DNA of 64,000 nt from Neoechinorhynchus agilis (GCA_051530055.1 CM121341.1:8060001-8124000); one strand, 5' to 3'. Positions 22,881-35,649 are shown, counted from the stretch's first letter. Program-made: numbers and translations. The notes: a model not told the origin generated them from the letters alone.

Positions 22881-24170
22881 CTGTGGCTCCTCCAACGTTC
22901 CGTTTGCAGATTCGGACGTAGTCGCTTGTGCTTCGTTTCTTTTCACTGGAGTCACCACAGCGAAATATAAATTGAAGAAAAGAGGCGCTAATACACAGAT
23001 TAGCTTTACAGCGATCTTGATTTCGAAGTTGTTGCAGAGTTCGCCACTTAGAGATACTCTTACATTTATTCCGTCGTTGTAGGTTGCTGAAATTTTGTAT
23101 CATCTTCCACTACATCGATTGCTTTACCGTGTCTTTAGTCTGAAGAATAAAGGAAAAGAAGATGTCTCTTCTCAATAAGTTGTCGGACTAAGACGATCAT
23201 TCTGGAAACCATTGCTGGCAGTACAACGGGGCAATGCTGCCAGCGTGATGGCGACGGTCGAGGAAGGACAAAAGCTGGAATTTGGTGGGAGGTGGTGAAT
23301 GTAAAGAAAAGTAACCAAATAGAAAACTGTATGACAATCTGAAAGTTCGCAAAATCAGATATTAAAAAAAAATTTTGGGATTCATATAAGAAGATTTCGG
23401 TCACATGCTAAATAAGCCGTGAGAGTAAGATCCGAGTTAGAATTTTGGCTCCAACTTCCAGCGAGGAAATTCCTCGATTGTTCTTGCACTCACTTCTACC
23501 TCCTTTTTCTTGAAGATTTTCACAAAATACTTTTGTTTCAAGCAAGTGTTAATGAATCGATGCATGGAGCATTTGTATAGCGTAAAATGAAGTTTATTAG
23601 GACCGGGTGACTTCTTTTTGGTCCATTTAAGGCTATCCGAATTCCATCAGTGGTGTAGGAAATGCCTAGTGTCGCATTGATGTGGACCTGATTGAGTGCA
23701 TCTGGAACATGAATGTCGGAAGCGTCGACTCTATTTAGAAGATCATTCTAGTGATCGGCCTAGCGGATGAGTATTTCCACAGTTCCTTGCCCCGGTGATT
23801 GGTCCGTAGATTCTTAACGGCCTTCATAGAATTTATGTTTTAATTTCGTCCGCGAAATGCTGTATTTCCGCGGCTTTGTTGATCCACTAATTATTTTGTA
23901 ACTCATTCAGCGAGGACCTAACTTTCTCCTCTTTTGAACGGTGATTTTCATTGAGGTTTCGATATATTAGCCTCTTGCGCTCTGTTCATAATTCGGTGGC
24001 TTTTCATCAAACCAGTCTTGATTTTTTTGCTTTATAGGGCATAAATGGAGCTTCAAATCAAAAACAGTATCGCAAGTTACATCTTCTACAAGTAGATCGT
24101 CAAGATTCCGATTTGGATTGCAGGTTGAAATTGAATCCTCGTTTTTCTGCCCCACGGAATCTTCTTTTTA
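22881..24170 (-). mobile_element. Degenerate LINE (RT region), minus strand
   Basis: Read on the minus strand from 24170: QDWFDE-(x)-PPNYEQ, EIQHFADEIK-x-LRIYGPITGAR, LLNRVDASD...ALNQVHINATLG, then an RT palm similar to GPNKLHFTLYK and RTIEEFPRWKLEPKF, and at about 23050-22940 VLAPLLFNLYFAVV (motif B/QGxxLSPxLF type). The order is that of a LINE whose linker and RT resemble RTE/CR1-like elements. Many stops and frame changes are present, and the repeat at 23214-23300 interrupts it. Confidence 0.75.
23214..23300 (+). repeat. Dispersed 87-bp repeat, copy 1
   Basis: Core GCAATGCTGCCAGCGTGATGG, then GAGGAAGGACAAAAGCTGG and GGGAGGTGGTGA. Nearly identical to 36076-36163 and related in inverted orientation to 32894-32980 and 54392-54486. 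It is inserted in the LINE. It could be a SINE or a small structured RNA and is not recognised as a known family. Confidence 0.75.
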
Positions 24171-25597
24171 TGCTCCATTTTGTCTAGCGATTGTATAATC
24201 TACGAAAAGTTCACATTATAAATCTTTTAGTGACAATTAAGGTTAGACGAAGTCATTTTCGTTCATATTTCCAACAAGCTTAGGCGAGTAGGAAATGCAA
24301 GTGCACAAGTCACAGAAGGCTTAAGGGATTCTTACCATGTTGCAACCATCTACGTGGCAATACTCACATAATTTCCTTGTAATAAAAAAGGGAGATGGAA
24401 GTGGAGACGCTTAGTGAGTTACACAAACGTATTCATTGTTTAAATCAGTATTTGCAAAAGCTATTTCCTTGAATATTTAGGTCTTCTAAATACGCTCATT
24501 ATATGTTATTTTGGTGGAAAATTCAAAAATTTGAAGGAAATCTTTGAAAATATATTTTAATCTTTTCTTAACCTCAACATCTGTGCTCATGGAAACGAAT
24601 CTGGAGGAAAATAAGTATAAACTTATAGTTGTATTATCAGTTTTGAATGGACAACGATGACCTGATTTAAAAATATTTTTCATTTCTTAGCCGTCAAAAT
24701 ATCGAAAAAGTGTTCATCTTTTTTATACGGCACAGACGCACAGTAATTAAGACCTTTAGGAATCGAGTTATATCAATTTTGTTTAGATATTTGCGTGAAA
24801 AACAAAATCATTGAGCAGCTTATCGCAAAACACTCGTGTAAAATCTCATGTAAAGTTTAAGACAGTAATTAATTATAAGCAACTGAATGCAAACTAAAGA
24901 GAAAAACACAGCCACTCTTACACTAACGTGAGTATTTTGGCGATTGACGATATTATTTTGAAATACGATGAAGACTCACTAAAGACTTTATATGTATTGT
25001 GCGGTTCATCTTCACGTAATATCTCAATATATTTTTCTTAGACTTAAATAACATCGATTCAACATTTTCTCAAAATCAGAAGGAGGTAGGAAAAATATTA
25101 AAACAGCCTTTCAGCTCGACAATGAGTACTTTTTTTGTAGAATATAGCCAAGTTAGAAATATTAAATGAATTTGCGCAAAAAATTATCAATTCACATCGT
25201 GGACGAGGTCTGGATGACTCTTGGAAGCAACAAAACCATTGTTAACGATAATAAACAGAAAAATGCTGCACTTGAAAAATGCGATTTGATTATGAATGCT
25301 ATTTAAGCGCATTAAATGTCGACATCAGAGCGATGTGATCGCCTTTTAAATTTTAATGGAGCTCGACTACTGTAATTTATTGCTTTAATATCAATGTTCT
25401 CTGCAACCAGCCTAAGTTGTAGGTGAGAAGGCTAATGTGCTGGGTTTTTTTGTGATAAAAAACCCTTTAGTAATATTAAGCCTTAAAAATTCATCGTGCT
25501 ACTAATTTTTTACTAAAAAAAGATAGAAGAAGTTCACAGGAATAAATTGTAATTTTCTAAAAAATAATCCATGTTGAAAAAAAGATAAAATCCATGG
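24171..25597. other. Intergenic, no gene seen
   Basis: AT-rich, only short frames, no recognised domain. Confidence 0.5.
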
Positions 25598-25804
25598 GTA
25601 TGTGGCGATGGGGAAAACATTATATATCAAAGACTGACTTTAATCGAAATATTTCGTTCAATTGCACTGCTGATTTTTCAGTCGATTATTGTTAAATTGT
25701 TAAATCCGCACTTGAACGTATAATTGATTGAAGAAATCCAGTGTGATTGGACGAAATATTTCAATTAAAGTCAGTCTTTGATATATAATTTTTCTCCACA
25801 TACT
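25598..25804. repeat. Fold-back MITE, family 2
   Basis: Arms of about 55 bp: GTATGTGG...ATTATATATCAAAGACTGAC...GAAATATTTCGT on the left, with its reverse complement ending CCACATAC on the right. There is an unrelated central loop and no coding capacity. Confidence 0.8.
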
Positions 25805-28640
25805 TAAAAGATAATTTAAAACTAACTTTTTTCAAAAAAATCGAACATTTATATTCCATATTATATAGGTGATCTTTAAATATTTTTTAGTATTTTTATG
25901 TGTGCCTTAGTCGGTAGTCTTTTTCGATATATATTTTATTATTCCATACACGGCCGAATGGACACATAGTCCACCGATTTAGATAATTTAAGTTGGTTGT
26001 TCGCTAATATTGTGTTTCGCCCGCTTTGGTATTACCTCAGTTATCTCATACCTGTGAAAGACGTACACGCTGATTGGTTGAAGCTTTTCTTTGAAACAGA
26101 AACTTAACTTCATCTAATGTACAAAATCACAACCGATATCTATTTGAGCGTTATAAATACAATTTGGATTTACAAATAAAAGTTAGACGAGTCTTAATGT
26201 GTCGAAGTTATTCCTATCAATATGGTATTATAAATTACACTGCTCAAATGTCAGCCGTGGGAGTCGAATTATGATGCTTCGTTAAACAATGCAGCAGATC
26301 TTTAATATCAATGACAATCATCGATTAGCGAACAGAATGATGCGAGAATTACACAATTCGTGATCAATGAAGCATTAACGGTCATATAGATGAGGCTGCC
26401 ATTTCCAATAGAAAAACATTAAGAATTTTTGTTCACTTTTTTCGGCCAGCTGATTTAAAAGAAATAAGTTCTTATTTGAACTCGTTTCTTCGGCTACTTT
26501 TTGGATTTCTTATGTATTTAATTTTAAAATTTAATACACTTTAATTTTCCATATTATGCTCAATAGATGAGGCTGCCATTTCCAATAGAAAGACATTAAG
26601 AATTTTCACTTTTTTCGGCCAGCTGATTTAAAAGAAATAAGTTCTTATTTGAACTCGTTTCTTCGGCTACTTTTTGGATTTCTTATGTATTTAATTTTAA
26701 AATTTAATACACTTTAATTTTCCATATTATGCTCAATAGATGAGGCTGCCATTTCCAATAGAAAGACATTAAGAATTTTTGTTCACTTTTTTTGGCCAGC
26801 TGATTAAAAATAAGTTCTTATTTGAACTTGAATGTACATTGAGTCTATGCGTTTTATGTATTTAATTTTTTAAAATTTTATACACTTTAATTTTCCATAT
26901 TATGCTCAAATAATATTGTTTAAGAAAAGGAAAAATTTAAAGACAGACAAACATGAGTAGTTTAGGCATTTTTCGACTGGAAAATCGTCATTTTGGAATG
27001 CTCGAATTAATATATACTCATATATCAGTCAAAGCAAATTGGGCGCATTGTAATTTCTTGCATTCACCTGTCTCTTTCGTACGTTGTATAGCTCTTCATG
27101 GACCATTGCTCCGATCTATCACGGATCTTATTTTTACGACTATAAGAACGCGAACCGCCCACACAAACCCGATCACCAATACAAATAAATCGACATTTAT
27201 ATGATCACTTGACGAGTAGGGCACGGAGCATATTGAGAAAACAAATGCCCTACTTGACATTCCTGAGTTAACATGTTCTCGATTCACTAGAATTACAAGT
27301 ATCAATCTATTTGCACAGTGTGGCATGCGCGTGAATTAGAAGCTGTAAAAGATAGGATTATTGCAGATTTGAAGAATATCCATAACTATATTTATTAATG
27401 GTGACATTTGAATTATGCAATTGGCTAAAGTCAGTCTTAGTCAGGTTTAGCTATTCGCTTATTGACCATTAGTCTGCTCAAATCTACTAAACACGAGTAT
27501 TTGAATCTTGATCGATCTACAATTGATAAAGGTCGACTGGAACTCTAGACCGGATAATGACCTGGAGATCGATAGGATGATCTTTAACCCCGCCCAGAGA
27601 AGTTAATTCGTGATTTGTTTGAATCCATAGTTCACTTTGAATCGAACTATTGTCAATGCTTTAAAATTTAAAAGAATTTCTTTTTTATCGCGCCTCCAAT
27701 AAAATACTTTGATGGCCACTTAATTTTTTTAGATAAAAATGTAGTCCCAAAAGACAAAATATACAAACCCCATTTAGCGTCATAGGTTAGGGCGATCGGG
27801 AACTAGCTATTGCTTTGGGTTTATTTAAACGAGTTTTCTGCAGTATAATTAGTTTGTTTACCGGTAATCATTTCTAACAGTCCAGCAAATCATAGTGCAC
27901 GGTTTCAATACTAATAAAAGTATTGTAAATGTCTTTACAAATAGCTTGTCAATCTCTTGATAATTTTATATTAAGTTGTTGCGGAAAAAGATCAATTTTT
28001 CTTCAATGATTGGAACTCTTTAGCTTCATTGCAGTATTGCATTATTTCTCGATATTTTCATATGAAACCTACGAATTTGTTTAAAATTCGTGGAGATCTG
28101 AGTCCCTGGAGGCAATCGAAGTGAATTTCCGTGTTTGGGGTGCATGCGATATAACCAAACACTTCTTCAAATAATCCTTGGGGGCTTCAGTGCTAAAGCC
28201 ACCTCTTCGAGCACTTGGCCACCCGGACAAATCCAAAATTCAAGTGGCCACTAAGTCCAGTTATAAGCATAAGAGGCGTGGCTAATGGGAGGCGACAAAA
28301 ATACCCGGTGGGTATTCCCATAGATGCGCATTGGGATGAAACAATGGAAGCTTTTACTAACTCCATTGATTGTCTCCGGTATTCTTGATATTTATCCAGG
28401 GGCAATGTCGAGACATTCTCCCTTGCATTCTGAGCATCTATATTTCTCGCGCATTCCCCATACTTGAGACTATTTTAAAACACGTGATCCGAGCGAATTT
28501 CATCTTTATACCGACGATCCTTAGCTCTGCATATTCAAGATCCAATTAAGGCGGAAACGCGCACAAACTACAGCTTCTACTCTGATTGGCTGCATCTTAT
28601 CCCCCGGCAAATACGACTGAGAATAACACCAGCAGCATTG
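25805..28640. other. Long intergenic region with one tandem triplication
   Basis: Apart from the repeat at 26386-26908, no gene, RNA or element is recognised. It may hold cis-regulatory sequence of the prospero gene downstream. Confidence 0.4.
26386..26908. repeat. Tandem triplication, about 175-bp unit
   Basis: Three copies begin ATAGATGAGGCTGCCATTTCC at 26386, 26563 and 26736 (periods 177 and 173). Copies 1 and 2 differ by a few bases. Copy 3 has lost part of the middle. AT-rich and non-coding. Confidence 0.9.
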
Positions 28641-28645
28641 ACGAC

Positions 28646-28654
28646 TTATATAAG
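28646..28654 (+). promoter_or_regulatory. TATA box of the prospero gene
   Basis: TTATATAAG lies 33-41 bp before the ATG at 28687. This predicts transcription starting at about 28675-28680 and a very short leader. Confidence 0.5.
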
Positions 28655-28686
28655 AACTCTAGAAGCAACAACAGAACTTAGCGACT

Positions 28687-30132
28687 ATGGATCTCAACTC
28701 ACTTGTTAAAGCGTACAGTAGCATCTTATATCCAGCACCCGTAACCGACCCGCCTCAACAGCCGATATCGATGCCAACTACTGTTCAAACTACCAATCAA
28801 GAAAAAAATGGATCTGAATGCACAGATAGTAACGGTGCACTTAAACGTTCAAATAATGAAACGGATAATGACAGTGAACCGGAATTCAAACGGAGGAATT
28901 TGCATGGGGCTTTTGAGCCTGTATTTAAGCCTGCAGCAATTATCCCACCGGCCGCAAACCCTGCGCAACTTTATGCTTTTCCGTCCTATCATCAACCAAT
29001 TCAATATAGACCAATGAACAACTGTTGCTGTGACATGATTCAAAGATACACTGCTTTTCTAGAGAAAGAACTTATGAATGATTTGAGTAGGACTACAAGG
29101 CAAACCCTTCTGAATTGTTATAAATTCTGGCACACTATTCATCCACCTGTTCATCCACAACCAATCTCTCAAGCCAGCAACCGAAATTTACTACATCATC
29201 CGACATTATCAGCAGCAAATTCACTTCAACAACTTAACTCTCTCACAAATCGCATTGGCGGACAGACTAATTTTGCTAGTATTCAAGCTCTTGTAAGCAA
29301 AGACCCGGTGATTAAAAGTGAAATAGACGACTCAATCAATAATGACGTAACTTCAAGAGGAGCTAGCGTAAGAAAAAGGAAGTGTAAAGTAACCGATATG
29401 ACAATTGAATCACCTCCGACAAAAAGCCTTCTATTGTCAAATGGATGCCAAACCTCATGCTCTAATTTAGAATATCAAGTAGGTTTTTTTTTGGAAAGTG
29501 CTTACATTTCTAATTTTCGATAACATTAGAGTTCAAGATTCGGTACGTCGACTCTCACTTCCGCACATCTAAGGAAAGCAAAGTTATTATTTCTTTACTC
29601 ACGATATCCAAGTTCAATGATTATTAAAGACTATTTCCCAGATGTAAGGTTCAATAAAGCAAACACGGCACAGCTAGTAAAATGGTTCAGCAATTTCAGG
29701 TAAGCGCATCCATTTTTGACCGATGATAATTATCGATATTATTTGCAATTTTGATTTTTAACAAATTGTTTAGGGAATATTTTTACATACAAGTGGAAAA
29801 ATTCGCAAGACAATTTGCATCCGATCCTGGAATGCAAGTCGACGATGTCGACATTGACAAATGTACAGAATTACTCAAAAATCTCAGTTGTCACTACAAT
29901 CGTAGCAATAAAATCGACGTGAGTTTTATATTGTTAAAAATGGAGAATTTTTCCCAACAAAATCTAGATCCCTAAAAATTTTGCCGATGCAGTTATTGTG
30001 GCCCTCAAAGAATTCTTTATGGCAGTACGTACGGGATCCGACAACGAATCGAGCTGGAAAAAATCAATTTACAAAATCATAAGTAGATTGGACGTTGACA
30101 TTCCTTCAAATATGAAAAGACCTGATTATTGA
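28687..30132 (+). CDS. pros-1-like: Prospero/Prox-type homeodomain transcription factor
   Basis: Four exons: 28687-29478, 29530-29699, 29774-29918 and 29968-30132, all with GT-AG introns (51, 74 and 49 bp), giving 423 residues. The C-terminal half is the diagnostic homeo-prospero domain: [70 protein letters not shown], then [31 protein letters not shown] and [11 protein letters not shown]. The N-terminal 264 residues are low-complexity with a basic EFKRRN stretch and a short [17 protein letters not shown] segment. It should act in the nucleus as a DNA-binding regulator of neural/glial or other cell fates, as prospero proteins do in animals. AATAAA lies at about 30148. Confidence 0.93.
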
Positions 30133-30689
30133 TTTCCATGCGTGTAAATAAAATTTGCGGTTCACTTCAAAGTTTACACGTCCTAGCGACGAGCACCTCA
30201 TAACCGTTGTTAATTTAAACGGTGTTTTAGAAACTTATGATTATCCTTGTCAATTACTTGAATATTTGAAGGTGATTATGACGGCCAAATTTCGGATAAT
30301 GGATGAGCTAGACAAGATGTTATTTGTGATGTCTGCGCGTCATCCAGACTCATATTGTCTAGTTCACAATGAAGTAACATTAGGATTAAATAGATGTCGA
30401 AATGAATCAACAAAGAATGTAGTCGAGATAAGCTAAACTTCGTGCTTTGGAAGATTTTAAAATCTACAAGGTAAGTTAATTAAAAAAATCACTTCTTTTT
30501 GGAGAATATAAATTGGGAGAAAATTTCTTGAACTATCATAAATCGGGAAAAAACCAGCGTTGTGATTTAAAAAAATGATTTATAAATTTATTTCATAGAC
30601 GTTTTTCGTCACTTTTCAATAATATGATTTTATTTGAGCTATTAGAAAAACAAAACTTAATTTTTCATCATCTTCCACACTAAAATCTA
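30133..30689. other. Spacer with one uncertain open frame
   Basis: A 93-codon open frame (30155-30436, plus) opens right at the prospero polyadenylation signal and matches nothing I know. I regard it as doubtful. Confidence 0.3.
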
Positions 30690-30899
30690 ATTCCAGATTT
30701 ATTATCGAACGGAAAATGGGTGTTTTATTTATTTCTTGCTTCAAATTTTCGACGCCAAAAGGAATCAGAGGAGGGCTACGCTGTCCGTCAGCGCGTCGAA
30801 AATTTGAAGCAAGAAATAAATAAAACACCTATTTTCCGTTCGATAATAAATCTGGAATAAAACATGAGGGTGTTGGGAGAAGAGGCTTTCCATAATTTT
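30690..30899. repeat. Fold-back MITE, family 1, short copy
   Basis: Same ends and right tail as the element at 5624-5949 (ATTCCAGATTT ... CCATAATTTT), but most of the inner arm (TTGCGTCTTCG...GGTTATC) is absent. The central GGAATCAGAGGAGGGC-ACGCTGTCCGTCAGC is retained. Confidence 0.85.
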
Positions 30900-31390
30900 A
30901 CTAAAATCTAACTTTAAATTGAGCATTTTTGCGAAAACACACAAACAATATTAAAGTGAATCAATTGTCACCCTGTCAAACAAACTTTTGAGAAGTTGGA
31001 AAGAAAAATATGAGTTCTGCGATCATAATGAGATTTTCAATCTTTCCATGAATTAATGAGTTAAGAGCTTAAAGATGAATGACCGCAGATTACACATTTA
31101 CACGGTTTTGGCGTGCAAAAGAAAATAATTTGGTAGCACCCGCTATAATTTGAGTAGTTTCTGTCGGTAACTTGTGAGAATCCACAAGTATCAATTAGTT
31201 TATAATGACAAGGTTACTTTGACTTCCCGCAAGTGTAATTGATCTTTTCCTGTGTATAGTGCTTTAAATATAATTTTTAACGAGCAGTAGCTTGTAAGAA
31301 TTTTGATAGCTTAATTATGCTAATTTTTGTTTTTTAAATTTCGGTTAATTCTTTAATTTAATGGTGTCATAATTTTAGCAGATTCATTCT

Positions 31391-31618
31391 ATCTCGTGAT
31401 GATTGTTTGATAGACAATCCGACTGAAAAATAGATTTTATTAAAACACCAAGCTTTCGCCGTCCAACGGCTTCTTCAGGGTGTAATCTGCAATGCGACCT
31501 GTGAACCTCCACTCCACTCGCATTGCAGATTACACCCTGAAGAAGCCGTTGGACGGCGAAAGCTTGGTGTTTTAACTATTTTTCAGTCGGATTGTCTATC
31601 AAACAATCATCACGAGAT
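31391..31618. repeat. Fold-back MITE, family 3
   Basis: Near-perfect palindrome. ATCTCGTGATGATTGTTTG starts the left arm and is mirrored at the end (AAACAATCATCACGAGAT). The arms include TTCGCCGTCCAACGGCTTC and meet at a loop of about 30 bp near 31495. Confidence 0.9.
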
Positions 31619-32523
31619 AAAACATGCGGCTGAACAACCAAAGCAGCGCTTAGTAATCAGATTCATACTGAATAACAATAATGAAATTTAGCGCACCAGG
31701 AATAGGAAATCCAACTTTTTGGAATAAAATTAATTTCGCTATCAATAAAAAAACCAAATGGCGGCATTACAGAATTATCTGTTCAAGAAAGTATTTTGTC
31801 TTTATTGTCAATTTCATTTTGGACTTAGATCAACATTTTCCAATACAGAATTATTAAAATAACTCCCTTAGGAAACATTAACATTTCTCATAACTGCTTA
31901 GCGAATCGTAATAGAATAATTTCAAGCGGATGGCCTAAAGCTACGTTGGTCGGATGTCCTTTTGGCATTATAAGTATATGGCACCTTTTGACGCAAATAG
32001 TGATAATAATGAGTATAACACTCATGAAGTATAGAGAATCCACTTAACGGACTTTGAAATGTTTGATTGATCCCGTAGGGCAACCGAGAAATACAAGGTG
32101 TGGTCATTGTTTAATAAAAGAAGTAACTACTATTTGTTACACTGTTGTTTGAGCATTTTCATAAGGTAATAAATTGATTTGTTGAGAACATTCAGTGATG
32201 CTCTATTAGTTTTTTGTTTAATTTAAGATTGATATGAATGTTCTGAATTAGATTAAAAACGACGAAACTTATAGTACACCGAATTCTACACCATTTTCCA
32301 AATGTTAAAGATACTCCTAGACCACTACAAAATTGTTTTTTAGTGATTATCAAAGACAGCTTTTTCATTGGTCGACGAATCATCAAAACAATGCTAATTT
32401 AAAGCGATCCATTAATTGCCGTAGTGTATTTGCACAAATAAGACTTTTAACTGAACGATCAAATTTTTCTACGTTTTAATGAATAACATTTAAAATATTT
32501 GAGTTAAAATTCTACGAATAGAG

Positions 32524-32698
32524 TGTTTTTCTCTGGCACGAAGAAATTAAAATGATTTTATTTTTTAAATCCGATTTTTCGGCACACAATATTGTGCCTA
32601 CATTTAAGTGCGAATAAAACACTTTAACAACCTTGATAAAAGGCGTACAAGCAGTCGGATTTAAAAAAAATCATTTTAATTTCTTCGTGCCAGAAAAC
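32524..32698. repeat. Fold-back MITE, family 4
   Basis: Arms of about 48 bp (TCTGGCACGAAGAAATTAAA ... AAATCCGA) in inverted orientation around a loop containing the small palindrome CACAATATTGTG. Confidence 0.85.
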
Positions 32699-32893
32699 AA
32701 CCAATATGAACAATTCAATCTTCAAAAATTATCTCTATATAGTTCTTATAAACGGTGTCAAAATTAGGACCGTGATGAATGTGGAACAAATATTTGATCG
32801 CAAGCTTCAAACGGCTGAAGACATTTTTCATTTTTTTTGCAGGTTTCCTAATTTTTTTTAAGATGGAGTTTCTCGGGGTTTTACAATAAAAAG

Positions 32894-32980
32894 GTACAAA
32901 ACGCGCAATCACCACCGTCCGCAAAGTCTTAGCTTCTCTCCTTCCTCGGCTGTCGCTATCACGTTAGCAGCGTTTCTTAA
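32894..32980 (-). repeat. Dispersed 87-bp repeat, copy 3
   Basis: AAAACGCGCAATCACCACCG ... CTTCCTCGGCTGTCGCTATCACG. Related to 54392-54486 and, as reverse complement, to the copies at 23.2 and 36.1 kb. Confidence 0.65.
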
Positions 32981-33088
32981 TTGAAGTAAACTAAGTTTCT
33001 CGTTTGATCGGTATGATAGCACTCTGTAAAGATATAATATTTTTCCTATAAGAATTTAAAATGTACACATTTAATATTTTGCATCATT

Positions 33089-34807
33089 CTAAGCCATGGC
33101 AGAATTTTTCCTATCGACCAAAGGACATTTTCCACTATTATCATCATCACTGCTCACCTCTCCTTCTTCTTTACTATCCTTTTGACAAGGAGATTCATTG
33201 AATTTACTTTCCGTTTCGTTGACAAATATACTTACAAAAAATAGTGGTTTTGTCCTGCCCACAAACAAGGGAATCTTTATATCCATCCCAGCGCGATGCA
33301 TCCGCTCTACAACGGCACAAAGTTTCTCCAGATCTTTTATAAGCTCTTTATTATGACTTGGTTCGCCTTCGAAATTGCTCATTGTGTCGGCGTCAAAATG
33401 TGAGAAATTACCATCGTTAACGTTTGATTTGGGAAGTACAAGAGACAAGTCGAATGTTGAAGAGCTTTCACCATCGTCTAGTATTTTATTTAAGGACAGT
33501 GTATTTTTAGACAACTGACAATTATCCACATCTTCGCCCTCGTCTGTTGAACTGTCACTATCCGAATATTCGTCATTGTTAAGATCAACAATGAATTCCT
33601 TCACTTTAGTTAATAGTTCATTTAACGCCACTTTCGCCTTACGTGTCCTTTTTCTCCTATTTTGCTTTTTCGTAATCGACACAGTCCGGATCGGCTCGGT
33701 TGTCATCGATAGTCCGAATTGAGTTATCGGTGTAGCTGTAGGTAAATACGATCGAGAAAGTGGAAGAGTTTTCAGCGGTGGAAACAGTTGAGAAATAGGT
33801 GAAAGTGTGGTTAAAGGCATTGTAGTCATTGAAACAGGTTGTCCGGAATCAAAATGCAAAGGATCATTCGTAGTCGAAGGAGGCATTTTAATTAAAAACG
33901 GGAGGATGTACTTCAACGTTGGATGGTTTATGCATGTTCGAAGAGCCATTCCATATAAAAACGGATTTGAAAGGGCGTCAAGTACGATTTTTAACTGTGA
34001 TTGAGTTTCTCCGTATGTATAATTTCTCCTTTCTTTATTAATCGACTGCTTTGATTTCATGTTTTTGGCCGATGATTTAAGTGCTTTTATTTTATTTTCC
34101 AGCTTTTTTTGTCCAACTTTCCTATTTTCATGCTGAATTTCGGTCTCTCCAACTTTTGTTCGCAGCTTTATCTCGATTTTTCCTTTTGATTTCAGTTGCT
34201 GAGCACTAAATATTGGTGGTTTACACTGGTTTCTGTCGAACTGATTATCGATTTCATCGAAAATTCGTTTTCGTCGTTCATGTAAACTTTCTACTTGATA
34301 TCCATTACGAATACGGTATTGATGAATCCATTTTGCACGGCTCCGTCGATGTCGTTTTAGCAGACACTTTAGTGATTGATGCTTAGATTGGGACTTCGTG
34401 ACAACTTCACTTTCCACAGGACACACTTTTGTTTCCATGTTCAAGTGAGTTCGATGCATTGTATCAAGGATAAGACTCGATATACCCTTAAACTCGGAAA
34501 ATACAACTGCCTGTTCAATTAGAAGACGCTGCCTATCGTCTGAATCTTCACTTAACCTTTTTATTGCCCGAACGTACTTGTGAAGTTTGTATTTTAAAAC
34601 ACGCCTTGTACCGAACAAACTTCTTAGTTCCGAGTGGTCCTCATTTAATTGTTGAGCTGAATCGCATCCACAATTCAATTTCAGAGGTTTTTCGGTTTCA
34701 CTATCAGTCGATGCTTCACCTTCTTCTTCACATTTTGCTAATTTTGGACTCAATTCCATTGGATCGATGTCGTCGAAGATCTTTTTTGTGATTTGATTGG
34801 ATAACAT
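33089..34807 (-). CDS. Hypothetical charged, probably nuclear protein
   Basis: A single intact 572-codon frame from a true ATG. No family is recognised. The first 50 residues are acidic (EEEGEASTDSETE). Residues 60-220 are strongly basic and helical, with KCLLKRHRRSRAKW and ERRKRIFDEIDNQFD. The middle is Ser/Thr/Pro-rich (LTTLSPISQLFPPL). An acidic patch EYSDSDSSTDEGEDVD follows a basic KKQNRRKRTRKAK cluster, and the tail ends in a second EEGEVSSDDDN stretch. Alternating basic and acidic low-complexity blocks are typical of nuclear RNA- or chromatin-associated proteins. That is inference. No introns are apparent. Confidence 0.7.
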   Translation of the reverse strand: MLSNQITKKIFDDIDPMELSPKLAKCEEEGEASTDSETEKPLKLNCGCDSAQQLNEDHSELRSLFGTRRVLKYKLHKYVRAIKRLSEDSDDRQRLLIEQAVVFSEFKGISSLILDTMHRTHLNMETKVCPVESEVVTKSQSKHQSLKCLLKRHRRSRAKWIHQYRIRNGYQVESLHERRKRIFDEIDNQFDRNQCKPPIFSAQQLKSKGKIEIKLRTKVGETEIQHENRKVGQKKLENKIKALKSSAKNMKSKQSINKERRNYTYGETQSQLKIVLDALSNPFLYGMALRTCINHPTLKYILPFLIKMPPSTTNDPLHFDSGQPVSMTTMPLTTLSPISQLFPPLKTLPLSRSYLPTATPITQFGLSMTTEPIRTVSITKKQNRRKRTRKAKVALNELLTKVKEFIVDLNNDEYSDSDSSTDEGEDVDNCQLSKNTLSLNKILDDGESSSTFDLSLVLPKSNVNDGNFSHFDADTMSNFEGEPSHNKELIKDLEKLCAVVERMHRAGMDIKIPLFVGRTKPLFFVSIFVNETESKFNESPCQKDSKEEGEVSSDDDNSGKCPLVDRKNSAMA

Positions 34808-35649
34808 TGTAGTTAAAATATTTTTCTTAGATCTAAAGAAAAAGGAAAGATCATATTACACCTTTCAAAAAAAACACAGAAAAGACAACAACAGTTCGTC
34901 TAAATTGTCTACTAAATCAATTATGAGTTTCATATCTCAAAAAGCACCTTTACTATCAGAGCTTTAAAAAAATATTCTTATCTTATACAACAAAAACTAT
35001 GAGATGTTTTCGCATTGAGCATAATATTATGAGAGAATAATAAGTTATCAAATCCTTTTTTTTGCATGTTTTGTTTTTTGCTTATTTATTTACGACATAA
35101 TCAAAGCAGTTAATGATTTCAAGGTCGTATAGTAGACAATAAGCGGAAATAACGACCTATTTCCTTCTCCTAAAATCCCATTCTACGATTGTTAGCATCA
35201 GTTTCATCCTTTTAAGTCCTTTACCGAATAAAGCTACGCTCTTCCCCCGAAATAAGGCAGCATTTTGAAGCGAGTGAGAGAGATTGAAAAACGGATCGAA
35301 TAAATACGAAAACGTCACAAATACCGATTTATTGACTAAATGGTTTGATACGCCTGTCGGTGGTTTGAAGGTTTGAATCGATTATGCGCTTAACGCTCTT
35401 TAACACTCCGTAGGACTTTTTGGCATCTAAAACACCGATCAGTGTCCTTCCGGATGCATAAGCAGACACTTTATTCCAGTGGTTCCCAAATCTTTCTTTT
35501 TAGGAGAAAAAATTACTCCTTTAAAACAAATTTAATGATTTGCATAAACTTGATGGGAACGTCCGGATCAATACGGGAAAGCAATTAAAAACTTTTGTAA
35601 AAAGTGCATAATATCTATTTTTTCAATTGTAAAGAAGTTCGTGGTTATA

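Larger units (their letters stand above)
30900..33088. other. Intergenic with MITEs, no gene seen
   Basis: Contains the fold-back elements at 31391-31618 and 32524-32698 and the dispersed repeat at 32894-32980. The remainder is AT-rich and unrecognised. Confidence 0.5.

Noticed and set aside
30155-30436. 93-codon open frame after prospero
   Set aside because: It begins at the prospero polyadenylation signal, has no recognisable domain and no clear upstream promoter.
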